Assembly (NCBI GenBank): GCA_014084085.1
Contig: NPFB01000109.1
Location: 52,992-92,567, forward strand
Direction: 5' to 3'
Length of the DNA: 39,576 nucleotides
From: Hondaea fermentalgiana
Taxonomy: Eukaryota; Sar; Bigyra; Thraustochytrida; Thraustochytriidae
Both the position numbers and the translations under genes were made by a program. Below, one piece after another: positions 1 to 8,091 of the stretch. Position 1 is the stretch's first letter. Each line of letters begins with the position of its first letter. Below the pieces are notes generated by a model. It was given only the letters and a program-made list of their open reading frames with translations. It was not told where the DNA came from and made no database searches.

Positions 1-51
1 ATCATCATCATCATCATCATAAGTTGTTGTTGTTGTTGCTGCTGCTGCTGC
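1..51. repeat. ATC and TTG/CTG trinucleotide microsatellites at the window edge
   Basis: Positions 1-20 are a perfect (ATC)n run. It is followed after AAG by TTG and CTG repeats to about position 51. The array probably continues outside the window. Confidence 0.9.
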
Positions 52-314
52 TGGTTGCAATTTTGTTGATGACGTGTGATAGGCTACTGGCGAAATCAAA
101 CTCGACCATGGCGAAGGTGTCGGTTGTGAGTCAGAATGCCGCACCGCGAGATTCTAAAAAAAGAAAACTAGCAGCAGCCGCAGCAGCAGCAGCTGCAACA
201 AAAGGACCAGCAAAAGCAGTCAACGCTTGTCGCGCATGCCATTGTCAAGCTCGTAAGGTTCTTGGCATGGAGTCAAATAAGAGACAATGTGGAATTGATG
301 CAGCAGAATCCTGA
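3..314 (+). CDS. Possible 3' end of a plus-strand gene cut by the window edge
   Basis: The frame is open from the left edge to a TGA at 312-314. It reads a short poly-His run (from the ATC/CAT microsatellite), a poly-Leu run from TTG/CTG codons, then about 75 residues with a basic KKRK cluster (possible nuclear signal), an Ala tract and a CRACHC cysteine cluster near the end. In-frame ATGs occur at 69 and 108, so a short independent ORF is also possible. The stop lies 36 bp from the convergent stop at 351. The poly-His and poly-Leu stretches come from microsatellites and are weak evidence of coding. I do not recognise the protein. It may equally be intergenic DNA. Confidence 0.22.
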   Translation, partial: HHHHHHKLLLLLLLLLLVAILLMTCDRLLAKSNSTMAKVSVVSQNAAPRDSKKRKLAAAAAAAAATKGPAKAVNACRACHCQARKVLGMESNKRQCGIDAAES

Positions 315-350
315 AATATGTTTCGCGCTGTTTTAGCTTCGCTTACTTAT

Positions 351-479
351 TTATGGGTCGACGGGCGGCGGAGGACGGGGCGTCGTGGGCGGCTGCGGAG
401 GACGCCACTGCCGATTTCGAGCGTCGACAGGTGCAGCGTGCTGATGCTCTCGCACATCGAAACCATGACCCACACGAGA

Positions 480-524
<45 letters not shown>

Positions 525-2180
525 ACTGCTACTGCTGCTGCTGCCGTTCGCATTACGCAAAGCAAGCTGGAGAGCCTCGACAATGTGGTCGCGCTGTTGC
601 CGAACGCGCGCGCTGACAAGGAGATCGCGCGATGTCGTGCAGATCGTAAAGAAGAAAAACTCAGCGTCACTGGCTTCTTCCGATGATGTCGCACCACTCG
701 TTGACTCTGACGCAGATCGGCGGCGCGGCACAAGAGACTTGGGTTGAGGCGAGCTGAGACGCGAATATACGCTGTTCGATCGCCTCTCCGCACCTTGGCG
801 GCCCCTAGTGATGCTAATCACCTCCTTCCAAGGAACCCTGTTCGTTTGGCCGTGCTTCGAGGTCCAAAACAGCGCAAAAGCGTCCGCTGAAAGCCTGCAG
901 TGGTGCGGGCGCCCGATTCGCCCATGCTTATCAACGTTGGCCCCAAAGCGCAAAAACTCTTCGAGCAGCGGGCTCGTACTCACCGTTTTCGATGGCCGCG
1001 TCGATTCCCGACCCGCTGAACGCTGCTCGTAATAGTGCTGATTCACTCGGTCTTGCCGCTGCTGTGGCTGGCTCTGCGACCGACTCTTGCGCTGCTGCCG
1101 TTCATGCAAGGACGCCGAAGTGCTGTTCTGAAGATCTGACGGAGCAGCCTCGTGGCGAGCAGAGGTTCGAGACTCGCACCGTGTAATCGGGTGCCCTGCC
1201 GCGTGCCTTGACTGCATCTCGTTTCGATTGTGATCCATCTCACTTCGATCGTGATGCTGGTACTTCTTTGGAGCTGGACCAAGGACAAAATCCTCATCGC
1301 TGTTACTTCCCCCACTCTCGCTGGCGCTCTTGCCGCCTTCTTGTTTCTCTCGCCTCTTTGGTGCGGTTTGCTGCTGCGCAAGGCTGTCCTTGCATTCCTC
1401 TTCGTCTGCCTTGTCCTGGTGCTGCTCTGCGTCATCGCAGACATGAGCAAACTCAATGAGAGCTTCTGCTGCGAGCTGAGCTGCAGCACAAGACTCTAAT
1501 ACGGGTTCTGGGCCGCGAAGGTGCCGCGGAGAGTCATTGACCAAAGCATCGCTTCCAAAGCGAATTTCATCATTGAGCGGCTTGGCAAAGTCATTCTCAC
1601 TGGACAAGGCCGTTTTCTCCTCAACCTGCACTTCTTCTGATGACGACTGCTTGATATCGGTTGTCGCTGGCTCACGAAATGTTGGCGAAGGAGTGCGAGA
1701 GCGCTCCATGGTTTTGTCATCCGACACGAGGTCCTGCGGAGCAACAGAATCCGCTTGGGATGGTTTCGGCAGCGGGGGGGCCGACGGAAATGAGCTTTCC
1801 TCGCTCACGACGCTGTCTGGGCTTTCGAGGACGTCCAGGCTTGCTGGCACGCCTTCATCATCCAAAGTAGGGCTTTCAAGCCCTGCTGGACTTGGCGTCG
1901 CCGTGGAATGCTGATCCATGAGTCCACTTTTAAGGCTACAGGCACACGCACCAAAGTTATACGGAGGCAATCCCGGAGGAGACGGCATTGTGCTCAGAGG
2001 ACTTGCGTACGAACCCTCCGGTGACACCTTTAGCGACAGTTGACCTTCGACGTCAAGTTCCTCGAGACAAATCTGAATCTCTGGCACGGGTTCGGCATCA
2101 AAGTCGCAGGACTCGGTGCGCGATCGCACACGTGACCGCGGAGAGGCTTTCCGCTGCTGTTCGACTTGTCGTCGCTGTTG

Positions 2181-2231
<51 letters not shown>

Positions 2232-2734
2232 ACGGAAAAGACGCTCATGTACTGTGGTGGGCGACCTTGACTGCTTTCGAGCCGCAAGGGCCTTGCTTTT
2301 GCGGCTAATTGCTGGCATGAACGTACATCCTGCAGTGACAAGGGCTTCCATTTCTTGATGGCGTTTTTCGGCACGCTCAGGAAGGTAAGACGGCGTGTAG
2401 AGCGGTTGCCGAGGTGGCGCCTCCTCCGCGGAGTTACGTCGGCCGGAGCTATCGGCGCTCCGACTACGCCTCCTGTGCGTTTTCTGATATTCCTGGAACA
2501 ATTTGAACTCAATTTCTTCACGTGCCGCGCGCGATTCAAGCATACGTCTCTCTTGGGAACTTCGACGTCGCTCAGCTTGCTTGAAAAGACGCTCGTACAC
2601 ATCGGGCGCCGGTGCGCGACCTCGTGAAATCCTCTCGTCTGGCACATGGCGTGAAGGCTCCCGAGCATGGTCTGACTTGCGTCCACGCCGCGCAGTCAAC
2701 CTTTCATCTTTACTCTTTTGCTGTTCTTGTTGGG

Positions 2735-2771
<37 letters not shown>

Positions 2772-2975
2772 TTGTCGCTGCTGTCCAAGGCTCTCGCGTT
2801 GTGTTCGCGTTGTCACGCGATGCAGCTTTGGCTGAAAGGTGCAGTCTTTCAATAGGTACTCCTTTTGCAGGTTTTCGTACAAATCAGCGCGTTTCTGCTC
2901 GTAGAGTCTGCTAACCTCACGCAAGCGCTGTGCCACATCGCGGTCGCGCTTTCCGGAGCGCTCGATCAAGTCCAT
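351..2975 (-). CDS. Q-rich protein with CTFxP motifs and C-terminal PH-like domain
   Basis: An 874-residue single-exon ORF beginning MDLIERSGKR. The N-terminal third is highly charged and helical. It carries two copies of a CTFxP motif (CTFQPKL at about residues 45-51, CTFMPAI near 214) and two ERLF-type segments (YERLFKQAERRR, VHERLFRQ). From memory, such CTFxP/RLF modules recur in protist cytoskeletal or flagellar coiled-coil proteins. Poly-Gln tracts interrupt it at about 65-79 and 249-266. The middle is acidic and Ser/Pro-rich, so probably disordered. Residues roughly 670-805 look like a PH-type fold: a strand-rich start, a WKEV segment and a final amphipathic helix (QQRDHIVEALQLAL). A poly-Ser run and a Pro-rich tail finish the protein. 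Membrane or cytoskeletal adaptor is inference. The gene is divergent from ribosomal P2. Confidence 0.8.
481..552. repeat. CTG/CAG microsatellite coding poly-Ser
   Basis: A CTG run on the plus strand with a few CTA interruptions. On the coding minus strand it is read in the AGC frame, giving about 22 serines near the C terminus of the PH-like protein. The same repeat is read as Gln elsewhere in that gene. Confidence 0.92.
2175..2232. repeat. CTG/TTG microsatellite coding poly-Gln
   Basis: TTG then uninterrupted CTG repeats on the plus strand, read as CAG/CAA glutamine on the minus strand at about residues 249-266 of the protein at 351-2975. The pure part of the array is likely to be length-polymorphic. 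Confidence 0.9.
2737..2780. repeat. CTG/TTG microsatellite coding poly-Gln
   Basis: CTG repeats followed by TTG on the plus strand, read as glutamine at about residues 65-79 of the protein at 351-2975. It lies directly after the first CTFxP motif region. Confidence 0.88.
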
Positions 2976-3057
2976 CGTTTTTGCGTGTTCGCTTCAATTT
3001 GCTTGAATTTTGCTTTGCAGCAACGCTCTTCGCCACGCCGCGCAGCGCAGAGCTGGC

Positions 3058-3152
3058 TCTGCACTGCACTGCACTGCACTGCACTGCACTGCGCTTAGCC
3101 CGTCTCGTCTCGTATCAGCTCGCCTCGACTCGACTCGACTCCACTCCACTCG
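3058..3152. repeat. Tandem pentanucleotide repeats (GCACT)n and (CTCGA)n
   Basis: Positions 3058-3092 are a perfect GCACT array of about six copies. After about 30 bp of CGTCT-type sequence, a CTCGA/CTCCA array runs to about 3152. Both sit 90-180 bp upstream of the start codon at 2975, so they may fall in its promoter or 5' leader. Confidence 0.9.
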
Positions 3153-3821
3153 ATTCCAAGGTTTGCCAGCGGAGACCCGCTCTCCGCGTCGGCCTCCGCG
3201 AGCGAGGGTTTACGCTCTCGTCGTGGACTGATCAATTTCCTTTGCCAAGGTCGAGACTTCCAGGCCGGACCGTGTCTTTTGGACTCAACTAGAGTTCCTC
3301 GGTTCTTTCACGCCTTGCTGCTGCGTCACGGACAATGAATAAATGTTCTCGTGCAAGCCGTAGGAGAACTCTTGCTTATGTCTTGATAATATCACGATTT
3401 CTTTATCCTCAACTTCGTTCTTCTTCTCTTGGCTCCCTGTCCCTCTGCTCTTTTCAATTGGCCTCTCCTCTGTCCTTGCCTGTGATGGAGTCCACTTTGT
3501 TCATTCAGAACCCGAGCGCCGCCGCGCCTCCGCGTCGGACCTTCCAACTCCCTTCCCCTTTTCCGCTTCCCCGCGAGACGCCACCGTGCTCGTGCTCGCT
3601 CTCCGCGGCCCCGTCGTCCCTCCATCGCCGGCCGAGTTCTCCCTCCTCGCGGCGCTCCCAGGTCGGCCGGCGAGCTCCCGCTATTTCGCTGCACCGCGAA
3701 CTATCCGTTGAGTCCACCCCCGCCCTTCCGGACCCTCTGCGACTCCTGGACCCTCTGTAACCTCCAGCGCCCGCGGCGCCCCCGCGGCGCCCCCGGAACA
3801 CCCGCAGCACCGGCGGGGAAC

Positions 3822-3829
3822 TTGCGCAA
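3822..3829. promoter_or_regulatory. TTGCGCAA palindrome upstream of RPLP2
   Basis: A perfect 8-bp palindrome, 261-268 bp upstream of the P2 start codon. The same octamer occurs at 7967-7974, upstream of the PGAP1-like gene. In animals this sequence is a C/EBP-type bZIP site; a role here is only inferred. Confidence 0.3.
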
Positions 3830-3884
3830 CCCTTTTTTGGGGCGCGTTTCGCCGCCAGGGGCAGGCGGCTGTGCGGGCGCGCGG

Positions 3885-3973
3885 GCGCGTTTGCTGGACT
3901 TGTGGGGCGCGTTTGGCGGACTTGCGGGGCCGCGGATAGGCGACTTGCGGCGCGCGGATAGGCGACTTGCGCG
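3885..3973 (+). promoter_or_regulatory. Four-copy 22/23-bp periodic element upstream of RPLP2
   Basis: Four imperfect direct copies of a GC-rich unit, each containing GACTTG, at 3897-3902, 3919-3924, 3942-3947 and 3964-3969. The spacings are 22, 23 and 22 bp, close to two helical turns. The first two units share GCGCGTTTG and the last two share CGCGGATAGGC. The block ends about 117 bp before the P2 start codon. It may be a ribosomal-protein promoter element or simply a degenerate tandem repeat. Confidence 0.5.
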
Positions 3974-4089
3974 CGATGCGTGGTCGCGGCGGCGGGGAGC
4001 ATCAGCGGCGGCAGGACGGCGGCACGGCGCAGTTCGCGATCGAGACGGCGCGCGGGAAGGGCACGGAGAGCGCAGCAGCGGAGAGCAAG

Positions 4090-4428
4090 ATGAAGTACCT
4101 CGCGGCGTACCTGCTCCTGTCCCTCGCGGGCGAGGAGTCCCCCTCCAAGGAGGCCGTGACCTCGCTGCTCTCGGAGCAGGGCGTCGAGGTGGACGCCGGC
4201 GAGCTCGACACCCTCTTCGGCAAGCTCGAGGGCAAGTCCGTCAAGGAGCTCATCGCCGAGGGCAAGGAGAAGCTCCTGTCCATCGGTGGCGGCGGCGGCG
4301 GCGGCGCTGGTGCCGCTGCCGGCGGCGCTGGCGGCGAGGCCGAGGAGGAGGCCGAGGAAGAGGAGGAGGAGGAGGAGGTCGACGTCGGTGGCGGCGACCT
4401 CTTCGGCGGTGACGGTGGTGGCTACTAA
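4090..4428 (+). CDS. RPLP2: 60S acidic ribosomal stalk protein P2
   Basis: A 112-residue protein from the ATG at 4090. An in-frame ATG at 3967 would add 41 Arg/Gly-rich residues atypical of the family, so I prefer 4090. P2 pairs with P1 on the P0 stalk of the large ribosomal subunit and recruits translational GTPases. The start MKYLAAYLLLSLAG, the segment VTSLLSEQGVEVD and the LIAEGKEKLLSI helix are typical of P2. They are followed by a Gly/Ala hinge and a Glu-rich tail. Oddity: the usual eukaryotic C-terminal GFGLFD-type peptide is absent; the protein ends VDVGGGDLFGGDGGGY. Codon use is strongly GC3-biased, fitting high expression. Confidence 0.95.
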   Translation: MKYLAAYLLLSLAGEESPSKEAVTSLLSEQGVEVDAGELDTLFGKLEGKSVKELIAEGKEKLLSIGGGGGGGAGAAAGGAGGEAEEEAEEEEEEEEVDVGGGDLFGGDGGGY

Positions 4429-4800
4429 GCAACAACGAATATTACCCAGATACCCCTGCTTTGTGATGGTTGTTCGATCGATGAAGTATTGATCTCTGCA
4501 CACGACAAGTGCCTTGAGGAAAAGTGGACGGCTTCTGCTCTTGAGGGCACAACGGTTGTCTCACGCTGCGTGAAAAAAGGTCATTCGAGCTTGCCTTTTC
4601 TTCGAGTCGGGCGGGCTCAACACTTCATTTGACTTGCTCCATTCCCCGGATATATACAATGACTCGCGCTCTGTCATGTCACTCTTGACCGACCTGACAG
4701 GGACAACACAATCACTCACCATGTCTGCCATGTAAATCTCTTTCTTCTTGCGTGCATCAAACTTCTTCTTTTACAACCTATCTTGTTGATCATCCTTCCA
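4429..4800. other. Convergent 3' intergenic region
   Basis: 372 bp between the stop codons of RPLP2 and the PGAP1-like gene. It should hold both 3' UTRs. A TATATA stretch (4651-4656) is followed by only trivial ORFs. I see no tRNA-like or other RNA gene. Confidence 0.6.
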
Positions 4801-7782
4801 TCAAAGAGAGTCTCTCTTTTTTGCTGCTGTGCGCGGCACAAGCTTGCGCTCCGTGCGCTCCGTTGCGCCACCATCCCACCGCATTACAAGGCAGCTCACC
4901 GCCACCGCAGCCGACAAAATCTGAATGACAAATACATGTGCCGGATCCAAAAGGAGCGCAGCGGCAGCCAACGCACCAAGCACGGCGCGGAACATCGAGC
5001 TCTCCGGGAAAACGTGCACAGCAGATCGCACTCTCTGATGCAGCTCGCACACCAACGAGCTTCCGTCCGCGCTCGTCGATGACGCCGTTTCGATAAGAGG
5101 GACTGCGTCCGGCGAAAGCTCACGCGACAACCCTTCGTCGTGCAAGTCATCCACTTGAACGGCGTCACCATCGCCAAAGTTGACCATGCGAAATGATGAT
5201 TCTCGGATGTAGGTCGAGTCATCAAATTCCAATGCGCCATCGGCCCGCTCGGACCCGCTGACCAAACAGTCGTCTGCTCCAGTCGTCGTGGTCTGCTTTC
5301 GTTTTGCGCCCTTTTTCTTGCCTCGTTTGTGACTCTTGCTCGTAGACGACGTTTCACCATCATTGGAATATTTGCCTACGTCATCCTGCTCGCTCTCGGT
5401 CTGAGTAGAAAAGTCAAAGGTCTCGCCCGCTTCCTCGGCGGGAGTCGGGGGTGGAGACGTAGGCACACGCACATACTTGTACTGCGAATCGAGAACCTTT
5501 TCAGGAGCAGCATACGTTGGGAAAAAGAGGAGCGAATAGAGATGCACTGTGACAGGAAAGAGCATCGCGATGGTCGCGGCGAACAGAAAGGTGGCCCACG
5601 GCGTCAGGCGAGGGTCTTCAGCCGCGCGCAAGCTCTCAAGCGAAATTTGCTCGGGTAAAACGTCGTCAAGAACGGCGTGGTACACGCCGCGAGTCTGCTG
5701 CATCGTCTCGACGGGAAAATGGTCTCCAAAACCAAGCTCAGGCCGAAAGAGAAGCATGGCGCAATACGCGGCAGGACAGGCACTCACCACAACGGCAGGG
5801 ACGTATGCGAGAGAAAAGAGCGCCTGCAAATGTTGTGCATTCACAAGACCCTCATACTTGTGCAACTCGCGGGCGCTTCCTAAATTGGCGAGGAGGAGTA
5901 TCGCAGTGTATCCCACGAACCAAAGCAAGGCGACCGCGAGCCACTCGCCGCCCACAGGGAGCCATCGGTTTCCGTAGTAGATTTTAGCCGTCAAAATGCT
6001 CGCACCCAAAAGCTGTGGGGCCCAGCCCACGATCATGCGAGACCAGCGAAAGAAGATTTGAGCGAAAAGCAGCATAAGCCCAGCGAGACCAGCACCGCTT
6101 GAAAAGGAAATACACATAACGCGTAAATCGAGCGGGCGTGCAGCAGCGGGACTCACGAGCGCAGCCCCAACAGCTGCCAGAGCGGCTACCAGGATGGCGA
6201 CTTCTTTTGTTGGCATTCCTGCCATTGCCAAAACGAGGAGGACCATGCTAGCAAACATGCCTGGTAAGACACACACGACATATTTACGTGCCATCACGTC
6301 AACCCAAAAGTCGCCAAAGTCGCCGCCAGGTGGACCAAGAGCCTTGGCCTCCTCCTTGCTGTAGCCAACGCGGGGAATGCGCTTGCCTTTTAGGCCAGGC
6401 GAGTGGAGCACTGCTGCGGGCTCACCCTCGAGAGCCTCGACGACATGGTTCGCAAGCCGTTTCACTACCTCATTGCACCAGAGAATTGCAAGGTGATCCG
6501 TGGACAGCTTGACGTCCGGAAGCGCGCTCGTCAACGTCGAGGCGCTCCGCGGATATTGCTTCCTGTCCAGTTGCGCCAGACCTCCAGGCATGAGGGCATC
6601 GCGGTAGCCTCCGGCAAGTGACAAGTAGACGCGCGAGTCATCTTGCGCAGAACTTAGGCCGCTGTACAGATCCCACATCATCATATCTACGCCCACTACT
6701 GGTTCTCGGTGCGGCGTACTCAACGTGTAAAGGGCGATGAAGCGAACGGCGACCTCCTGCTTCACGAGAGCCTCCTCATTCTCATTAGCCTCAGAATTCA
6801 CCTCCCTTTCAATGTCTCCTGAGGCCTTGGCGTCGAGGTTTTCCGACTCTGTGGCATTGGGCTCATCCGAAACTTCGACAGCGGTGCTTTCCAGATTTTT
6901 GGCAACGAGCGTTTCCCCTGGTTCGTCAGCATCGGGCACTTCGCTTCGATCATTGGTATCAAGGCCTTCCGAGACTTTCTCGATCATGATCTCCTCCGAT
7001 TCTTTGATAATAACGGGGTCTGCGTTCGCCTTGGCTAAAGTGCCATCCCTTGCTTCTGCGTCCGCAGCATAATCCTGCTGGGCCGCTTGTGTGTCGTTGA
7101 AAGTATGAGGAATAACAGAATCTGAATCACCCGCCTCTATTACCTTGTCTGCTGAGGCATGCGCCGAAGACGAGGCGTTCTCTGGCGTAATGATCCGAAA
7201 AAGAGCAGGATCAGCATCATCGGCAGCGGCCAGGACCATGCGCGACACAACTCCTCCCATGGAGTGCGCAAAGAGTACGACTTCGGGCTGGTTATGAGCT
7301 TCGCCAATGACGCGCAGTGCATCTTTAAGAAACTCAGCCTGGTCCTCGAGAAAGAGGCCGCTGAGCGCACTGGGCTCCTCCGCAAAGTCGAGTGTGTAAA
7401 TGGCGATGGCAGTGCGCGCTTGGCCTCGTGCCTGGAGTGCATCCATGACTTCCTTGCCGATGGAACGCACTTGGCCGCCGGATCCTGCGCTCCCTGGAAC
7501 AAACACAAGCACTTTTGGTGGTCTTTCGTTGCGCTCTGTCTCATTGAGCTCCTTGTGCGCGTACTGCATCAAGCGATATTTGAAGGCGAGCCGAGACTGG
7601 TTCACCATGGGCACGGTGTAGTAGTTTGGCCACATGTACGTCATTGTGCACGCATTCTCCTTTGCAGGGACTTTGACGGCCAAGTGAACGCCACCGAGGA
7701 GTATGCCAGCCAAACAGGCCGCGCACACGCTCCAAACCGTCGCCAGGAGCGCAAGGCGCCACCTGGACACGTTCGCGCTCAT
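4801..7782 (-). CDS. PGAP1: GPI inositol-deacylase, PGAP1/Bst1 family
   Basis: A 993-residue ER membrane enzyme that removes the acyl chain from the inositol of GPI anchors after attachment, aiding export of GPI proteins. Its length fits the family. TM1 spans about residues 8-36 and is followed by the family-typical C-MTYMWPNYY (45-55). VFVPGSAGSGGQ (93-104) forms the oxyanion region. The nucleophile Ser174 lies in FAHSMGG, with Ala where GHSMGG is usual. STPHREPVVGVD (355-366) and DHLAILWC (429-436), the latter holding the probable catalytic His430, are conserved. An acidic low-complexity insert of about 130 residues (205-340) separates nucleophile and TPH motif. Several hydrophobic segments follow from residue 500, with a Lys/Ser-rich loop near the C terminus. 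Confidence 0.93.
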   Translation of the reverse strand: MSANVSRWRLALLATVWSVCAACLAGILLGGVHLAVKVPAKENACTMTYMWPNYYTVPMVNQSRLAFKYRLMQYAHKELNETERNERPPKVLVFVPGSAGSGGQVRSIGKEVMDALQARGQARTAIAIYTLDFAEEPSALSGLFLEDQAEFLKDALRVIGEAHNQPEVVLFAHSMGGVVSRMVLAAADDADPALFRIITPENASSSAHASADKVIEAGDSDSVIPHTFNDTQAAQQDYAADAEARDGTLAKANADPVIIKESEEIMIEKVSEGLDTNDRSEVPDADEPGETLVAKNLESTAVEVSDEPNATESENLDAKASGDIEREVNSEANENEEALVKQEVAVRFIALYTLSTPHREPVVGVDMMMWDLYSGLSSAQDDSRVYLSLAGGYRDALMPGGLAQLDRKQYPRSASTLTSALPDVKLSTDHLAILWCNEVVKRLANHVVEALEGEPAAVLHSPGLKGKRIPRVGYSKEEAKALGPPGGDFGDFWVDVMARKYVVCVLPGMFASMVLLVLAMAGMPTKEVAILVAALAAVGAALVSPAAARPLDLRVMCISFSSGAGLAGLMLLFAQIFFRWSRMIVGWAPQLLGASILTAKIYYGNRWLPVGGEWLAVALLWFVGYTAILLLANLGSARELHKYEGLVNAQHLQALFSLAYVPAVVVSACPAAYCAMLLFRPELGFGDHFPVETMQQTRGVYHAVLDDVLPEQISLESLRAAEDPRLTPWATFLFAATIAMLFPVTVHLYSLLFFPTYAAPEKVLDSQYKYVRVPTSPPPTPAEEAGETFDFSTQTESEQDDVGKYSNDGETSSTSKSHKRGKKKGAKRKQTTTTGADDCLVSGSERADGALEFDDSTYIRESSFRMVNFGDGDAVQVDDLHDEGLSRELSPDAVPLIETASSTSADGSSLVCELHQRVRSAVHVFPESSMFRAVLGALAAAALLLDPAHVFVIQILSAAVAVSCLVMRWDGGATERTERKLVPRTAAKKRDSL

Positions 7783-7966
7783 GATCTATGTCGATCGTTG
7801 TGCGTTTTTTTTTAGACTCACGCTCACGCTTGCGCGCTGCGCGCGGGCGCTGCGCAATTGGATGAGTGAAGACTGGGAGCTGCTGCGAGTCCTTGAGCCC
7901 TCCGGCCAAGGCGAACAGACAGTTTATGGGGCTGGAGTGGACTCGTGAGCTGGCATTCATTTTCTC

Positions 7967-7974
7967 TTGCGCAA
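7967..7974. promoter_or_regulatory. TTGCGCAA palindrome upstream of PGAP1-like gene
   Basis: A perfect octamer palindrome 185-192 bp upstream of the start codon at 7782. It is identical to the one upstream of RPLP2. Function is not known. Confidence 0.25.
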
Positions 7975-8074
7975 ATTATTGTCAACATGAATGTAAACAT
8001 CAGACGGGGTGATTCTCATATAGTCACTGCACTGGGAGGCAGATTGGTGCTGGGCCGAACGACAAGGGTGTCAA

Positions 8075-8091
8075 ATAAATATCATATTTAT
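8075..8091. repeat. Perfect AT-rich inverted repeat (8+1+8)
   Basis: ATAAATAT and ATATTTAT flank a single C at 8083. An outer GGGTGTC (8067-8072 area) and a GACACCT about 40 bp further on could extend the structure imperfectly. It lies in the gene-poor, lower-GC stretch. Confidence 0.6.

Larger units (their letters stand above)
2976..4089. other. Divergent intergenic region between PH-like gene and RPLP2
   Basis: About 1.1 kb shared by two divergent genes. It contains pentanucleotide repeats at 3058-3152, a pyrimidine-rich stretch (about 3400-3680), then very GC-rich DNA with a four-copy 22/23-bp periodic element just upstream of RPLP2. ORFs here lack recognisable protein features and overlap on both strands. 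I call no gene. Confidence 0.7.

Noticed and set aside
3505..4503. 332-codon minus-strand ORF antisense to RPLP2
   Set aside because: Leu/Ala/Arg-rich antisense reading of a conserved ribosomal gene and its GC-rich leader. No domain is seen.
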